Of a stretch of DNA of 64,000 bases, positions 1 through 12,012 are shown in pieces. Source of the DNA: Gnetum montanum (lineage: Eukaryota > Streptophyta > Gnetopsida > Gnetales > Gnetaceae). Position 1 is the first letter of the stretch, and every line of letters begins with the position of its first letter. The DNA is taken from NCBI GenBank assembly GCA_015680685.1, contig MNCI01002923.1, positions 214,915 to 278,914 of the forward strand, read 5' to 3'. The notes beneath the pieces are model-generated. The model was not told the DNA's origin. It did no database searches and worked only from the letters and a program-made list of their open reading frames with translations. A program made the position numbers and the translations under genes.

Positions 1-3000
1 GTTCTCAGAATTAACATTCTCAGAATTTGCATTTCCCCACTGCTAGTCTCATGATCAACACCTTTCAGCAGATTTTTGCACTTGAAGGAAGGATCCTCTT
101 TGGGAGGTTTCTTCCATAGGTAAGTATCACAACCCTCATACATGCCCAAGTAGTCAATATAGCCAATAGAACCAAATTGTGGAACTATCACCAGCTGAGG
201 GAAGACATGGGTTCACAAGTCTTACCCAATTTCAATTTTCCCTTGAGAACAACTCAAGATACCAAGCATTTCTATTTCATCTTGGGAGATCTGGGTTTTG
301 TTTCATATATCCCAGTCAAGCCCATTTACATCAATTTGTGGTGGACAAGGCCGCACCACTACCTATTGTCATTCAACCCAAACAATAGACACAAGTCAAC
401 AACAGCATCTTGCCCATAGGAGGACCAAGTCCTCAGGATAGTTTTTACATGGAATGGGCTTTCATCAACACCATTACAACTCAAACATAACATGATTCAT
501 CCCCAAAGGATTTACAACAAGGATGGTCTACCAGAGAACCCCAACAAGAAAGTTCCTCTGAAGATCCCAAAACTACGAGAGTACACAAGATCATGCCTTG
601 CCTACAAGAAGAGCAATATGTATCTTTAATTTACATCAACAACATGACCTCATAAGGGAGGTTTCATGAATTTCACCAGGGTACCAACATTCTGTCTCTA
701 AGAACAAGCCCCACGAGTTCACGAACATAGGACCACTGCTAGGAACAAGTCCCAAACATCAACTGCTTACAAGAGACAACCGTCTCAATACCACCTGCCT
801 TATTATTTCGGGAACTGAAGAGGGCATCCATTGAAATGGAGAATGATCCCTCATGATCAACTCTGCTATTCCACCAGGGAGGTGAGATCACCAACATGAA
901 TTTACATCACACCAGAGACATGGGACAATACATCAGCAAGGGACTCTGTAATACATCAGTGTACATAAGGGACAGAGTACATGGGATAATTTAGCAAGAC
1001 ATCATAGCCTATTAGGCACAACGAGTCCCCTATCATGGAATCACACCATAGACCACAAAGGCACCAATCAGTTCCAATCTATGAGAGTGCATCCTAGCTC
1101 TGCAACACACCAAAGCAATTCGTTACGAGAGCCCACCGACATGCACAAACCATTAGAAGCCCACTATCATGAAAGCATCGGCTCAAGTGTTTCGAGCACA
1201 TTCAAGCCCACCAAGAAAGGCCACCAGGAGAAACCACAAGTTCTGTATCTGTAACGTCATTTGTTCAAGGATGGACCTCCATCCCAACGTTTGGGCTACT
1301 GCTCCACGATCGCTTCCAACATGCAAGAGCAAGTCTAGGTGCCACTACCCAGAACTCTACTCAAACCCACCATTAGACATCACATTGATGTGAATTTCAG
1401 TCAGCAACGATCATCTGTGGACAAGATCTTTGCCAGTCCAAGAACACAAGAAAATGTGTTCCCAAGATTTGTCCTATCTCAAGGACGTTCACCAAGCATA
1501 CACGATCCAGGCACGCCAACATCATCAAGAACACATGGCACCAGTTCACGAGCATAATGGGCAAGGACATGCCCTGGCCCATTCATTACAACGCTGTATC
1601 ACAACTGAAGCATTTCTCATGAGGTTTTCAGCAGAATTATACATCAAGGCACAAAGGCCATTTACAACATATAGCAAGGGTGCTTTAAAACAAGCATCAA
1701 GAAAACACCATACATCGGGCTTGGCCTTGTCACAGTGTGTGGCATAGGCCTACAACCAGAAGACAACTGAGTCATATAGGCAATACATCCAGCACTTTTG
1801 AATGCATACAACCGAATTGAGAATACCACAAGGATACATTTCACATACCCAAGGATCATATTACATTCATATATGGGAACATACATGATATTTGGGAATG
1901 CTACCCAAGCCTAAAAGGTTGTAGGACAAACTACCCAAACCCTTCCTAGGCTGGAAGATTTAGGCCACCAAGAGCATACCAAGAAAGAACCATGCCGTTT
2001 TGAGAAAAACCTGTCTCTGTCACGAAGCATAAATGATCATCTGTCATTGCATCACTGTCTGAAAAGATACATGATCTACTGTCACATTGAATCGACTGCA
2101 TGGGTAACCTCGAACGAAAATGATTCAAGACACGAACGCAACGATCGAATAAGGAAACACACCAACTGAGTATCCACCATCCTGCCATAGTGGGACCTCA
2201 TTGCATTGGCCACTCCTGGGCCATCAGTATCCGGCATAGCCAAGGATACCATTTTATGCCATCTGCTAGCCCAATATCTGTAGGGTCTAGGACAGATCAC
2301 CGTCCTCTGTTAGTGCTCCCCCAGCACTGAGAGGCAAACAAATCATGATGTACCTGCTGATGCATCACAGCCAAGGTACTGATAAATCCACAACCCAATG
2401 TTGGGATTCTGAGACCAAATAATCAGTTCATGAAGGTCTCAGGAGCACATATCTTCCCCATAGACATAGTGCTCCCAGAATCAACTGAGGTCACCACTGG
2501 CTACATCTTTATACTTGTGCTACCTGCAAACACTGAGACACAAGCTCAGAAACATAGGAGTTAGCAGGAACATGATTAGCACATCAGCCTCATTCACAAC
2601 CATCAAGCATGATCATATAACAAAGAGATATCACTCTTGCACATCATAAAATTCAAGACCTCAACAACATGTATAGAGATCAATCATGCAAAACATTGAT
2701 GGAGGAATCCGATCCCCACTCGAATAAACGATTTCACCATGAGACACACCAAGAGAGAGATAGCACACTCTCAAAATTTCAATATTCATACATAACAATC
2801 ATTCCCAGCAACTGGCACTGGCCTCAACCAGGACCAAAATTTCAACACACTCGTATGAGTCATGGGCAATAGACAATCGTCAACTCAACCCAAAAATAAG
2901 GAGGAAGACCAAGGTCTATCCAACATCAAGTCAGCATCCAACAAGTTCTCGCAACACAAGCAACATCACGAAGGATGCGTTCACAAGAAGACTCATTAAA

Positions 3001-4121
3001 AGAGGTGTGGTCTCAACAAGAACCAACAATAGGATGACCCCCACCAGTAGTCTTCAAAATCAAATGACCAAAATGTCACCAATCAAAATAGTGATGCCAC
3101 AAGCAACACCACCCGCTCAACAAGGAGCATAACTCACAAGGATCAACAATAAGGGCAATCATGCCTCATGCACAATACGTTGTCAAACAAGACAATAGCC
3201 ATTTGGCTTTGGGGTGACACAAACAACCACTGCATCCTCAACGTCCCCAACAATAAGTCATCATACCGCGTAAAACATTTAAGCCTTGCATTACGAATGA
3301 TAGACGCAACCACGATAACACGCATGCAGAATTTGAAAGCGCAACCAAGAAGACACGCATACAGAAATAGACAAACATACAATCGCAAACACGAACGTAC
3401 GAAGTCTACCAGCAACGGTCTTAGTCCACCCAGAACAAGGCTCATCAGGAGCACATGTCCGAAGACCTCCATCCTGAGGTACCTAGGAACCATCTTGTCC
3501 TCATTTGTATTTTCCCATACTCACTGTATCTAGGGTGAGTGGGAGTGCCAAGGATATCATATCCTGCACGATTCAACAAATGCCAGTTCGAAACATGTCA
3601 TCTGGGTGGAGACCGAAGCAGAGACTCGGTCCGATTCATCCCAGATGAATCACTGGAGACCTGAGATGGGAGCTCCTTGAGCAACAAAATTCTTGAGTTG
3701 CCAGTAGAACTCCTCTCAACCATATCGCATACAATCCCAACTAGTCCAACCACAAGTAAATAAGTGAAGGACATCGCCACAACACCATCGTTTATATCCT
3801 TAAGGAGAGCAACATACATCAATTGCTCACATCTATCCTCTTATGAAGAGTGAAGAACATTGCCATCAAGAAACTCTTCAAAACACATAAGGATATGATC
3901 CTAGATCACCTAGGTATCAAACCAAAGAGACCATTAACCAAACAAGCTCAATGGAGTATCACCACCAAAGAGCACAAGGCCACCCTCCAAGGGAGTGGTT
4001 AGCCAAAGTTGAGAATGGGGTTAGCTAGTTTCTATCGGAAACCTCACAACCCACAAACCCTGATACCCACTTAGCGAAAAACTTTTACCACTGACTAAAA
4101 CAAAAATGCTCTGATACCATC
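1..4121 (-). mobile_element. Internal region of degenerate LTR retrotransposon E0
   Basis: This stretch lies downstream, on the minus strand, of an initiator-Met-type primer binding site and LTR (4108-4800), so it should be the interior of a minus-strand LTR retrotransposon whose 3' part lies beyond the left edge. No frame is open for long, and I recognise no Gag, protease, RT or integrase motif on either strand. The minus frame is open from about 220 down to position 1 but matches nothing I know. It is either a non-coding large retrotransposon derivative or a decayed copy. No host gene is visible here. Confidence 0.5.
4108..4119 (-). promoter_or_regulatory. Primer binding site, initiator-Met type (E0)
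   Basis: Read on the minus strand this is TGGTATCAGAGC, the word complementary to the 3' end of plant initiator tRNA-Met that primes many Copia and chromovirus elements. It sits two bases from the TGTAACAACG edge of the adjacent LTR, the normal spacing. It sets the orientation of E0 as minus. Confidence 0.8.
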
Positions 4122-4800
4122 TGTAACAACGTTGCCCGGCACCCCAAGGAATTCACAAAGATCCAATGGATCTAGGGCGGAAGACCTGGGGAATACGCCT
4201 CAAACAAGCAAGCATCTCATGAGTGCAAGCAGAAGAGAACCAAGCAAACAAGTACATACACAACCGTGTAGACCACATCGATGGGAGGGGAGTCGATGCA
4301 CCTACAAGGGAAGGTACCTCACCCCCAGATCCCTCATTATATGGTACAAGGTGTGGCATGGCACCGCACCAACACTATCCAGTCTTGGTTGCCTACATAT
4401 CTACGACCGCCGTAGAATCAGGGCCATGTAGTTCTCCACGGAGAGGAGAGAAGGAATGGGACTTAGAGAAGAGAGTTGCAACAGGAGGGTGTCCTATTGC
4501 TAGCTTGGTACCACCAAGCCGGGGTGGGTTTTGTAACACTTGAGAGCCACCTGAGGGCGCCTCAGAGTGTTCCATGGCCCCCGAACCATGGGGAGAGCCC
4601 AAGAGAACCACCACTTGGGACATCTCTCACACTTTTGGTCCCTTTTGATTTACAAATGATAATGTTGTTGTAATGTGTGGACCTTTGGTCCCATTTTGAC
4701 CCCATAGTTAATCGAATTCCGCCTTCACCTTCAACAAGAACGTAGAGAGAGAGAGCATCTTTTGGAAGAGCACATTGTACAACGGTGAAACAAATCACCA
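4122..4800 (-). repeat. 5' LTR of E0 (right edge approximate)
   Basis: The left edge at 4122 begins TGTAACAACG directly beside the PBS, so on the minus strand the LTR ends in ...TTACA. The sequence is richer in GC than its surroundings. The right edge is not defined because there is no second LTR in the window to align and no target duplication I can pair; 4800 is an estimate. Its outer end lies about 400 bases past the stop codon of the WRKY gene, pointing the same way. Confidence 0.5.
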
Positions 4801-5205
4801 AAAACGCAACAATAGATTGATGAACTTCATGGAACTTCTCACATTTTGAATTTTTTGAAAAGTAGACACCTAGGTCAGAGGCTCCCCATGAATTAAAATC
4901 CTCTCTATATTATGTCTCACTCAGAAGTCATTCTCAGCATGACGAAGAAGCAGAAAAGGTTTGCAATCTTCGTTAAAAATTACAATGCAGCTAAAATAGT
5001 AACCAATGTTTGTAAGCTGTAAGAAGCTCCCTGGGGTCTCAGAATCTCCAGGATATCACATTAAAGAAAAAAAAACGGCACAGTGACAGGTTTGGATCCT
5101 GCTATAAAAGAAGTCCTTGACTTCGACCTTCTTGTTTAAGAAAAGAGAGAACGGGCAAAAAGTGTTCAGTTGAATGTAGGTACGAACTTCAAAGCTCAAA
5201 CTGGA
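4801..5205. other. WRKY 3' flank, no other gene seen
   Basis: This is the interval between the estimated end of the E0 LTR and the WRKY stop codon. It presumably holds the WRKY 3' UTR and polyadenylation region. I see no convincing AATAAA on the minus strand and no open frame. Confidence 0.4.
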
Positions 5206-8200
5206 CTAAATCAAAGTTTTGTCAGTTGGAAGAGAAAACTGATTCTCTGCAGAAAACATAACATCAACTGCTTTGGAAGAGGCCTGTGCCGCCAATGGAA
5301 GAGAAACAGCCATACCCAGAAAAGATTTCTCATTTACTTGTCTGGGTTGTTGCCGATGATGATGGTCAAGAATGGATGTCAATGCAGTGATGAGAGCAGA
5401 AGTTAAGTTGGAATCAGGGGCCGAAAACGGGTCACTCTTCTGTGGAATTGTTGGGGACCATATCTGCAGTACCTGTGGATCTGCACATACTTGTGGCATC
5501 AGGGAAAAGCTGGAACTGCCACAAAATTGTTCCTGTTGCTGCTTCTGAGAGTGAGACTGACACATTGGTTGAGAGAAAATGCTGGACTGATGAGGGTTGG
5601 GAAAGGGATACCTTGAAGAAATTAGTGATGGTGATGCCATTTCAAAACTTGGGTTGGAGGTGAGGTCAATGGTGACATTGGAAAATGATGGGAAATAGGC
5701 AGAATACATGCTCATGTTGCTGGTGCTTGTGGAGGAGGAAAAAGTTGATGCAGAGAGTATCATGGATGCTGCTGCTGATGTCCTAGAGGCCATGCCTGAT
5801 GCTGCCATGGGTAATGGATGGTTGTGATTTCCTTCATATGTTGTGATTAGTACAGACGTGTCCTTTGCACACCTTTGCACCTGCATTTTAACGGTGAAAT
5901 GTTAAGCTTAATGCTAAGAGTCTTAGCTTCATAATCAAAATTGGATTCCACTAAGTAACACAGAGTCATAGTCTCAGTAAAAAGTTTCAGTTTCAGTATT
6001 ATTTTATTTCATGCTATACTATACTTTCCTTTACCAGAGGTAAAACGGGTCATTACCGGCAGGCTTTATGTTCATGCTGCCAAAACAGGTCTCAAGAGAG
6101 GCTCCAACCTAAGCACATTATCATGGTTCCAAATGATCCTTCACTAAATGAAAGCATGTACACATTATTGGAAATGAGGCTTTCATCTAAGAAAGAAGGA
6201 ATTTTTGTTTCCCCTCTTGCAAATTTGAATATTGTTCATTACCTGTTTTTTAACTGGACAGTCAGGTGCCATTGCACATCGGTAATAAGCTCTTGGGCAC
6301 GGGTTCCCCTTTGCTGTCTTTTGTCCATATTTCCTCCATTGGCAGCCATCATTCATCTATGAAATAAAAAGACGAATTACAAAGAAATTCATTAGATTGT
6401 CGACCACTGTATTTTTGGAATAGACACCAAACCACTTCAATTTCCACGTGCATTTGTAAACATTAGCTTAAATTTTGTATGTAACACGTGGGCATCGGTG
6501 ATGAACACATTAGGAAACTAATTAGGTTGTGGGCTCAATTTTTGTTTATGTTCATGTGAGTGGCACCAATGCAGTAGCATAAATTCTCTTGCCACTGCAC
6601 GGTAAATGTGGATGTCACCTGCTAAAATAATAGTATGTCACCATAAATCCGTTACCATAGCATAGTATGATAGATGTAGATGTGACCCACTAAACAAGAG
6701 TGTCCTACCATAAGCTATTCCACTTGTAGTTCAATTCTTATTGAAGGATAATTCTTACCGAGTGTCGCAGCAATGGAGTAGCATTGTAGATGTAACCCAC
6801 TACACTTTAAACATAGATGTGACCCTCTAAACAAGAGTGTCCCACCACAAAGCTACTCGACTTGTAAGTTCAATTCATGCCTATGTTTATGATGGTGGTG
6901 GCAACAATGAAATAACATTATAGATGTGAATAGTATTTCACCCTAAGGCTACTCCACTTCTAGGTTCAATTCCTACCTATGTTCATGAGGGTGGTAGCAA
7001 TGGAGTAGCATTCTAAATGTGACTAACTAAACAAGAGTGTTTAACTACAAGGCTACTCTATTACTATCACACCCAGAAGCAGAGTTAGGAATTGAACCCA
7101 TAACCTTCTCACCAAGAGGTGGGTATCTTGACTATTAGAGGTGCAAGGCTTGTTCTACTAAGCCTGTCCATTTGTGTAAGTAAATAAATAAATAAGTTTC
7201 TATGAAGCATGAACACATGCTTCAATACACTACAAATCAGATAATTAAATCGTCATACGTGCAGTAGCGAACAAGTAACTTCAATTTGCTTGGTATCTGT
7301 GGTATCGTATCGTACATTAGCGGCTTCGCATTTGGCTCTGACAGAGACCTTCACCCTTCCAATGGCAGCAGAAGAAAGAGCTTCTCCGTCTGTAGCCCTA
7401 CCACTACTAGTGTCCCTGCTGAATTCATGGGGGTATTGCTTGTTTTCTGTTATTATTAGCCCTTCTCCATTCACCAGCTCTGACTTCGTGGGTGAGGAGG
7501 AGGTATTTCCAGAAACATCATTTTCTGTCTTCTCATTACATTTTCCCAGCTTGAGACTCAATTCTAGATCATCGCTTCTGCTTCTGCTTCTGGTTTGACA
7601 TTGGGCAGCTTTTGCACTGCCTTGCAAATTATTATTGTTGCAAAAAACATGTGTTGCTGCTGCTGTTTTTGTGATTTGCTCCTTAGAATTATTGGTGCCT
7701 AGTGACAGAGACAGCAGCAACGGATCCTCTTCAACCTGACATGCACATTTCATTGGCATTCTGATAAGATTTCTAGACTTGAAAAGCTATTAAGCATTAA
7801 ATTCAAAAATGAAATTGAAGCTGAAATTTTGTTAAGTTTATAGACCCTTTGGCATTCTAATAAGATTTCTAGACTTGAAAAGCTATTAAGCATTAAATTC
7901 AAAAATGAAATTGAAGCTGAAATTTGGTTAAGTTTATAGACCCTTTGGCATTCTAATAAGATTTCTAGACTTGAAAAGCTATTAAGCATTAAATTCAAAA
8001 ATGAAATTGAAGCTGAAATTTTGTTAAGTTTATAGACCCTTTGGCATTCTATTTTGAAAAGCTATTAAGCATCAAATTCAATAATGAAATTGACACTGAA
8101 ATATTATTAGGTTCATAGACCATCTATCGATTAAGCAGTGGTATGAAACAGTGCTAGGACGATGAAGATAAACACTTCTCTATCTATTAAACAGTAGAAA

Positions 8201-10190
8201 TACATGCTATGAGGATGAAGATAAACACTTAAACATACTTACAGTTCCAGAGCTGCGCATAATGTCCATGAGGAAAGGGTCTGATGTCTGTGAATTGACC
8301 GAGTTGTATATCTGGTCATGCAGATTTCTGTGAGAGTTGGTCACCGCTAACAAAGTAGCCTTCAATTTGGTATTCAGCTCTTCCAGTTGTCTTATTTGAG
8401 CCTTCATCGATTCCACTTCAACCTTCATTGACCAACATGATGATCAGTTTCTAAATCGAAGCGTATATGGCATATAAGGTAACTTAGCCCATCTAAGCTT
8501 CATTTTAAAATGCATAATAATTAGACATTTTTGTGCAATTGGATCGCAGTTGCAAATTTTGTTGGTTTGTTTTAACTTTTACTAAAAATATTTGGTAATT
8601 TTTAAAATACTTTTTTGATTAATTAAATTTCATCAAAATATACAGGAATTATGTTTGACTATAAAGCAATTTCACCTAATGGTAAATCAATTTCACTTTT
8701 AATTGATTTTAATTTTGCTAAAGATACCATTCACTCCTGGATAAAAACTACAAATTTATTTGAAGTTGCACAAGCAAAGATGTAAGTAATGATAGACTGA
8801 AAAACTGCACTTTACAATACCACTCAAATATGGATCAGAAAAACAACAAATTTGAATTGAATTTTAAATAAAATTAAAATTAACTGAAATTGCTTTACCA
8901 AAGGAATATGTTTTCAACACTCAATAACATAACCCATGACATGTATATTTCTACGAACGTAATAAAGTTTCCATTTCAGTTGTTAACAGCGAGACCGGGA
9001 ATGAAACTTGACGATCGTAAATAAACGCAGCGGCAGCAATAAATTTGGGCACTATACCTCTTCGTCAGGCCGTTCTGCTAATGGCACTGGCAAATCCCAA
9101 TGTGCATGCTTTGAGGAATAGGTCAACCCTTCTTTACGCAAATTTCGTGTTGTGAAGACATTTTCAGCCTGCGCAAACAGAGAAGCCCCAGAAAACAAGA
9201 CTTTGCTTAAGTTTTAACATAAAAAGTTAAAAACTCAAGTATATGCTTCTCTTTTATCCTGAACTTCTGTCATACGTTAAAGTGAAACCAATCTAATGGA
9301 GGACTAATACATTCCGAGCTAATTAAACAGCGTTTCCAATGAAAAATAATAACATTGATTTTCAAATTTACATTGTTTCGTGTGAAATAACACAGATTTC
9401 GGCCCGATTCATTCAAAGATAGTATAAATAGTAAAGTGGTTGCAGTTTTGTTTTCTTATATAGCTGAATGTTAGGCTTTACAAAAGTGCAGTTTTGTTTT
9501 CTTATATAGCTGAACGTTAGGCTTTCCAAAAGAGGCATGAATAACAATTCACTGTGGTAAAAGATGCATAAACAACAAATCAGTATGAGAGTACAAAAGA
9601 GGCTAACAAACCAGTGTAGCATAAATGTGAGTGCTTAGATGAATGTTGAATATTATAAAGGTATATTTGGAGTAGCTTTAATTTCAGTAGCTTCAATTTC
9701 AAATAATAAAGATCAAATAGTGAGGGTAAAAAAATTGTTGCAGTATTGTTCTAGGAAAATCCTTGAAAGAACAAAAAAAGACATGGAAAAAGATGATTCA
9801 AGATGATAAAGGAGAATTTGCAAATAAACAAATAACTAAAGTTAATAAAGGATAATTGTGAAAAAGGAACCCATGTAACCCACACCAGTTTATTGGGACA
9901 GCCCCCTAAGATGATGATGAGAAGTTGCAGACTTGCTTGAAAAAAACATTAAAACAAACCTGCTTTACATCATGCAGGTCGGATGCTATGAGTTCTCCTT
10001 GCAGTGGTCCATGACCATGGTCGGGAGGAGGAGGAAGAGGAGAGAAATCAGAGAACCTACTGGGACTGCTTTCTTCATTTGTTCTGATCTTCTTGAATGG
10101 GCTCTGCGTCTGAATCTGAACTTCCATGTGTGCGAAGCAGATTCCAAAGATTCTAGCAGAATCCCACGAGGCAGAAAAATTTATAGCCAT
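5206..10190 (-). CDS. WRKY: WRKY transcription factor, group IIb (WRKY72/61/9-like), six exons
   Basis: A nuclear DNA-binding regulator that should bind W-boxes (TTGACY). Exons in coding order: 10190-9960, 9168-9058, 8422-8243, 7735-7316, 6356-6243, 5880-5206. All introns are GT-AG and phase 0, giving 576 residues, normal for group IIb. Features: basic patch KK near 32-35; leucine-rich coiled coil about 115-150 (exon 3), as expected for IIb dimerisation; LSLSLG near 183-187; an EAR-like LxLxL stretch at 229-238; WRKY domain from about 301 with WRKYGQK at 321-327 and zinc ligands C341, C347, H371, H373 (CX5CX23HXH). The intron after Q352, just before VQRC, is the V-type intron diagnostic of groups IIa/IIb. 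After the domain come an alanine/serine block and the IIb motif VTIDLT (about 421-426). The start could instead be M22 (10127). The exon 3 acceptor (AATGAAG/GTT) has a weak pyrimidine tract. Nothing looks broken; expression is untested. Confidence 0.92.
6600..7060. repeat. Imperfect repeats in WRKY intron 4
   Basis: Within intron 4 (6357-7315) the phrase TAGATGTGACCC, CTAAACAAGAGTGTCC, AAGCTACTC and TTCAATTC recurs about every 130-150 bases at roughly 6670, 6810, 6930 and 7015, with substitutions and small gaps. Several copies end in GGTTCAATTCC-like words that resemble an RNA polymerase III B box, and the inverted word lies at about 7090. It may be a diverged SINE-like cluster; I cannot name the family. 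Confidence 0.5.
7755..8126. repeat. 96-bp tandem repeat in WRKY intron 3
   Basis: Three near-identical 96-base units begin with GGCATTCT at 7755, 7851 and 7947. A fourth, diverged and shortened, begins at 8043 and fades near 8126. The array ends 20 bases from the exon 4 splice acceptor (7736-7737). Because 96 is a multiple of three, the minus strand shows a periodic open frame here, which I treat as a by-product and not as coding sequence. Confidence 0.9.
8123..8230. repeat. Two-copy tandem duplication in WRKY intron 3
   Basis: 8123-8177 and 8179-8230 are diverged copies of one another. Both begin TCTATC and end GATGAAGATAAACACTT. The pair abuts the decayed end of the 96-bp array and reaches within 13 bases of the exon 3 donor at 8242. 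Confidence 0.7.
9441..9532. repeat. 46-bp tandem duplication in WRKY intron 1
   Basis: 9441-9486 and 9487-9532 are direct adjacent copies, each beginning TGCAGTTTTG and ending AAAAG, with only a couple of differences. They lie in intron 1 (9169-9959). Confidence 0.85.
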
Positions 10191-12007
10191 GACGGTTTGA
10201 CTGGCCTCCCTTGTTGGAATCGTTACAAACAGAAGGCAGATGCCAACCATCTCTCAAAAAATCAGAGCTGACATCAACGTCGGCAGATGCAGCGGCACGA
10301 TTGCGCAAAACAGCCGCAGTATGGCGCAATTTTACCCATAAACAAAAGGGTTTGACCCTTAACACGCGGGCTTACAAAATTTTACACGTATTTGTGTGAC
10401 TCATGTTGACAAAGATGGGTATCCAGACTAATTCAATAATTCAATTCTCCCGTCCAGAAAACTAGAAATCAAATGGTTATGAGTCGTGTTTGAGGATGCA
10501 GACGACACAGTACATTGAATTGGATCGATGTAAGTCTATTTACTGAAGTTGTCCCTATCGGCGTGCCCTGCAAAATTCACGCCAGCCTACAATCAAGAAT
10601 CTCAACTATGAATTCCTTAATGCTGATTTCATAACAACTAAATCAAGACGTCAACATTTTTACAACCCCTCTTCACGCTTCGCCGGATTTGGCAAATAGC
10701 ACATAAATTAATAAAAGAATCAACACTTTGATAATGTTTTCATCAATTTTGTGAGGTCATCCGTGACGTTGGGTTCTGTTTTATGAACTAGACTTAAGCC
10801 AATCCCAAGACGGTCTAATTCCTGAATTACTGTATTCGCTCAACTGTTGCCCACCATGATTTCTCAAATGTATGCAAGGTTGGCAGGCGTCAAACGCGTT
10901 TTCGATTCTGTGGTTTTTAGGTTGGAGTTGTCAGCAGTCACCTAAACAAGGAATCAAAATACAGGAGGATTCAGATAAAGTTAAACTAACCACACACTAC
11001 TCTTCAGATCGGTCACGAACCACAAAACATCTGTGAAGGACAAAACAAGAAATATCTAATCAATTATGAATTCAGTTTTGGAACAGGAAATGTAATACCT
11101 ATTCATAGGGAGCAAGAGGTAGCACCCAAAGCTTCCTAAGCTTCCTAGAATGAAAGCTAGTTAGTTGAAAGAAGAAAATACCCAGGTGGTTTTTTTTTTT
11201 ACAACAATTAACTAACATTAACCTATAAAATTAAAATGAAATCAACAATGCCTAAATCTAGCTTGAAAACATATCAATCAATATTAATTTTAAGAATTAA
11301 GAGATAATTTTATAAAAAAATAACCATAGTAAAATATCTATGCAAGATTCTTCAGACTAAACAAATTAGACTTTATATTTGTAAATCAAAGAAATGGCCA
11401 CAAAAGTCGATAAATTAATAATCTCATATTTGTTTAATCACATAATAATATTTGATAATTTCCAACAACACACAAAACATGATCATCTAAATTTAACTCT
11501 TTTAACCAATTTACCATTAATCATTTAATCAGAAAATTCATATGTTCAATAGTAAAGAATAAATAAATCTCAACCATAAATTAACATCCTAAGTTTTCCC
11601 CCACTCCATCAACTTATAGAAAGATATCAAAATTAGACTTGAGAAGGTATAGGAAAAAAAAGTATAATTCAAGATTCAGATCCAAGATTTATGCATTTAA
11701 AGGGGGATGGTTCATTAACCAAATTCCAACCAAAACTCAAGAATTCAATCATTTTAAAACATTCATAACTGTCCATGGGCAAAATGATACTCTCACTTTC
11801 TATTGGTAGTACCAATCCTCATATCAAGGATCCTTGGCCCCTGTTGGCAATCTTTTGTCAAAAATGCCCCAAATCGTTATGGGTGTTTCTGAATCATTAC
11901 AGAAACAACTCTCATCCAAGTCATTTAGGTGTGAGAGTGTAGAGGATGAGTGGAGAGATCCAAAAAAGTTAATAAAGGTTTCAACAATCTAAGCTTACAA
12001 CAACAAT
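10191..12007. other. WRKY upstream flank, AT-rich, no gene seen
   Basis: This is the 5' side of the WRKY gene. The first 500 bases are moderately GC-rich and probably hold the 5' UTR and promoter; the rest is AT-rich, and I recognise no reading frame or element in it. A W-box (TTGACC) is at 10352-10357, and TTGACG-type cores occur on the gene's own strand near 10650 and 10890. No convincing TATA box was placed. Confidence 0.5.
10352..10357 (+). promoter_or_regulatory. W-box (TTGACC) upstream of WRKY
   Basis: A consensus WRKY-binding core lies about 160 bases upstream of the chosen start codon, inside a palindrome-like GGGTTTGACCCTT. WRKY genes commonly auto- or cross-regulate through such sites. 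A single hexamer can occur by chance. Confidence 0.35.
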
Positions 12008-12012
12008 CTTGA

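Noticed and set aside
7290-7598. Plus-strand ORF opposite WRKY exon 4
   Set aside because: It is a shadow of the coding exon; the splice-consistent WRKY frame explains the sequence.
7750-7998. Minus-strand periodic ORF with a 32-residue repeat
   Set aside because: It is the 96-bp minisatellite read through; it belongs to WRKY intron 3 and has no independent gene signals.
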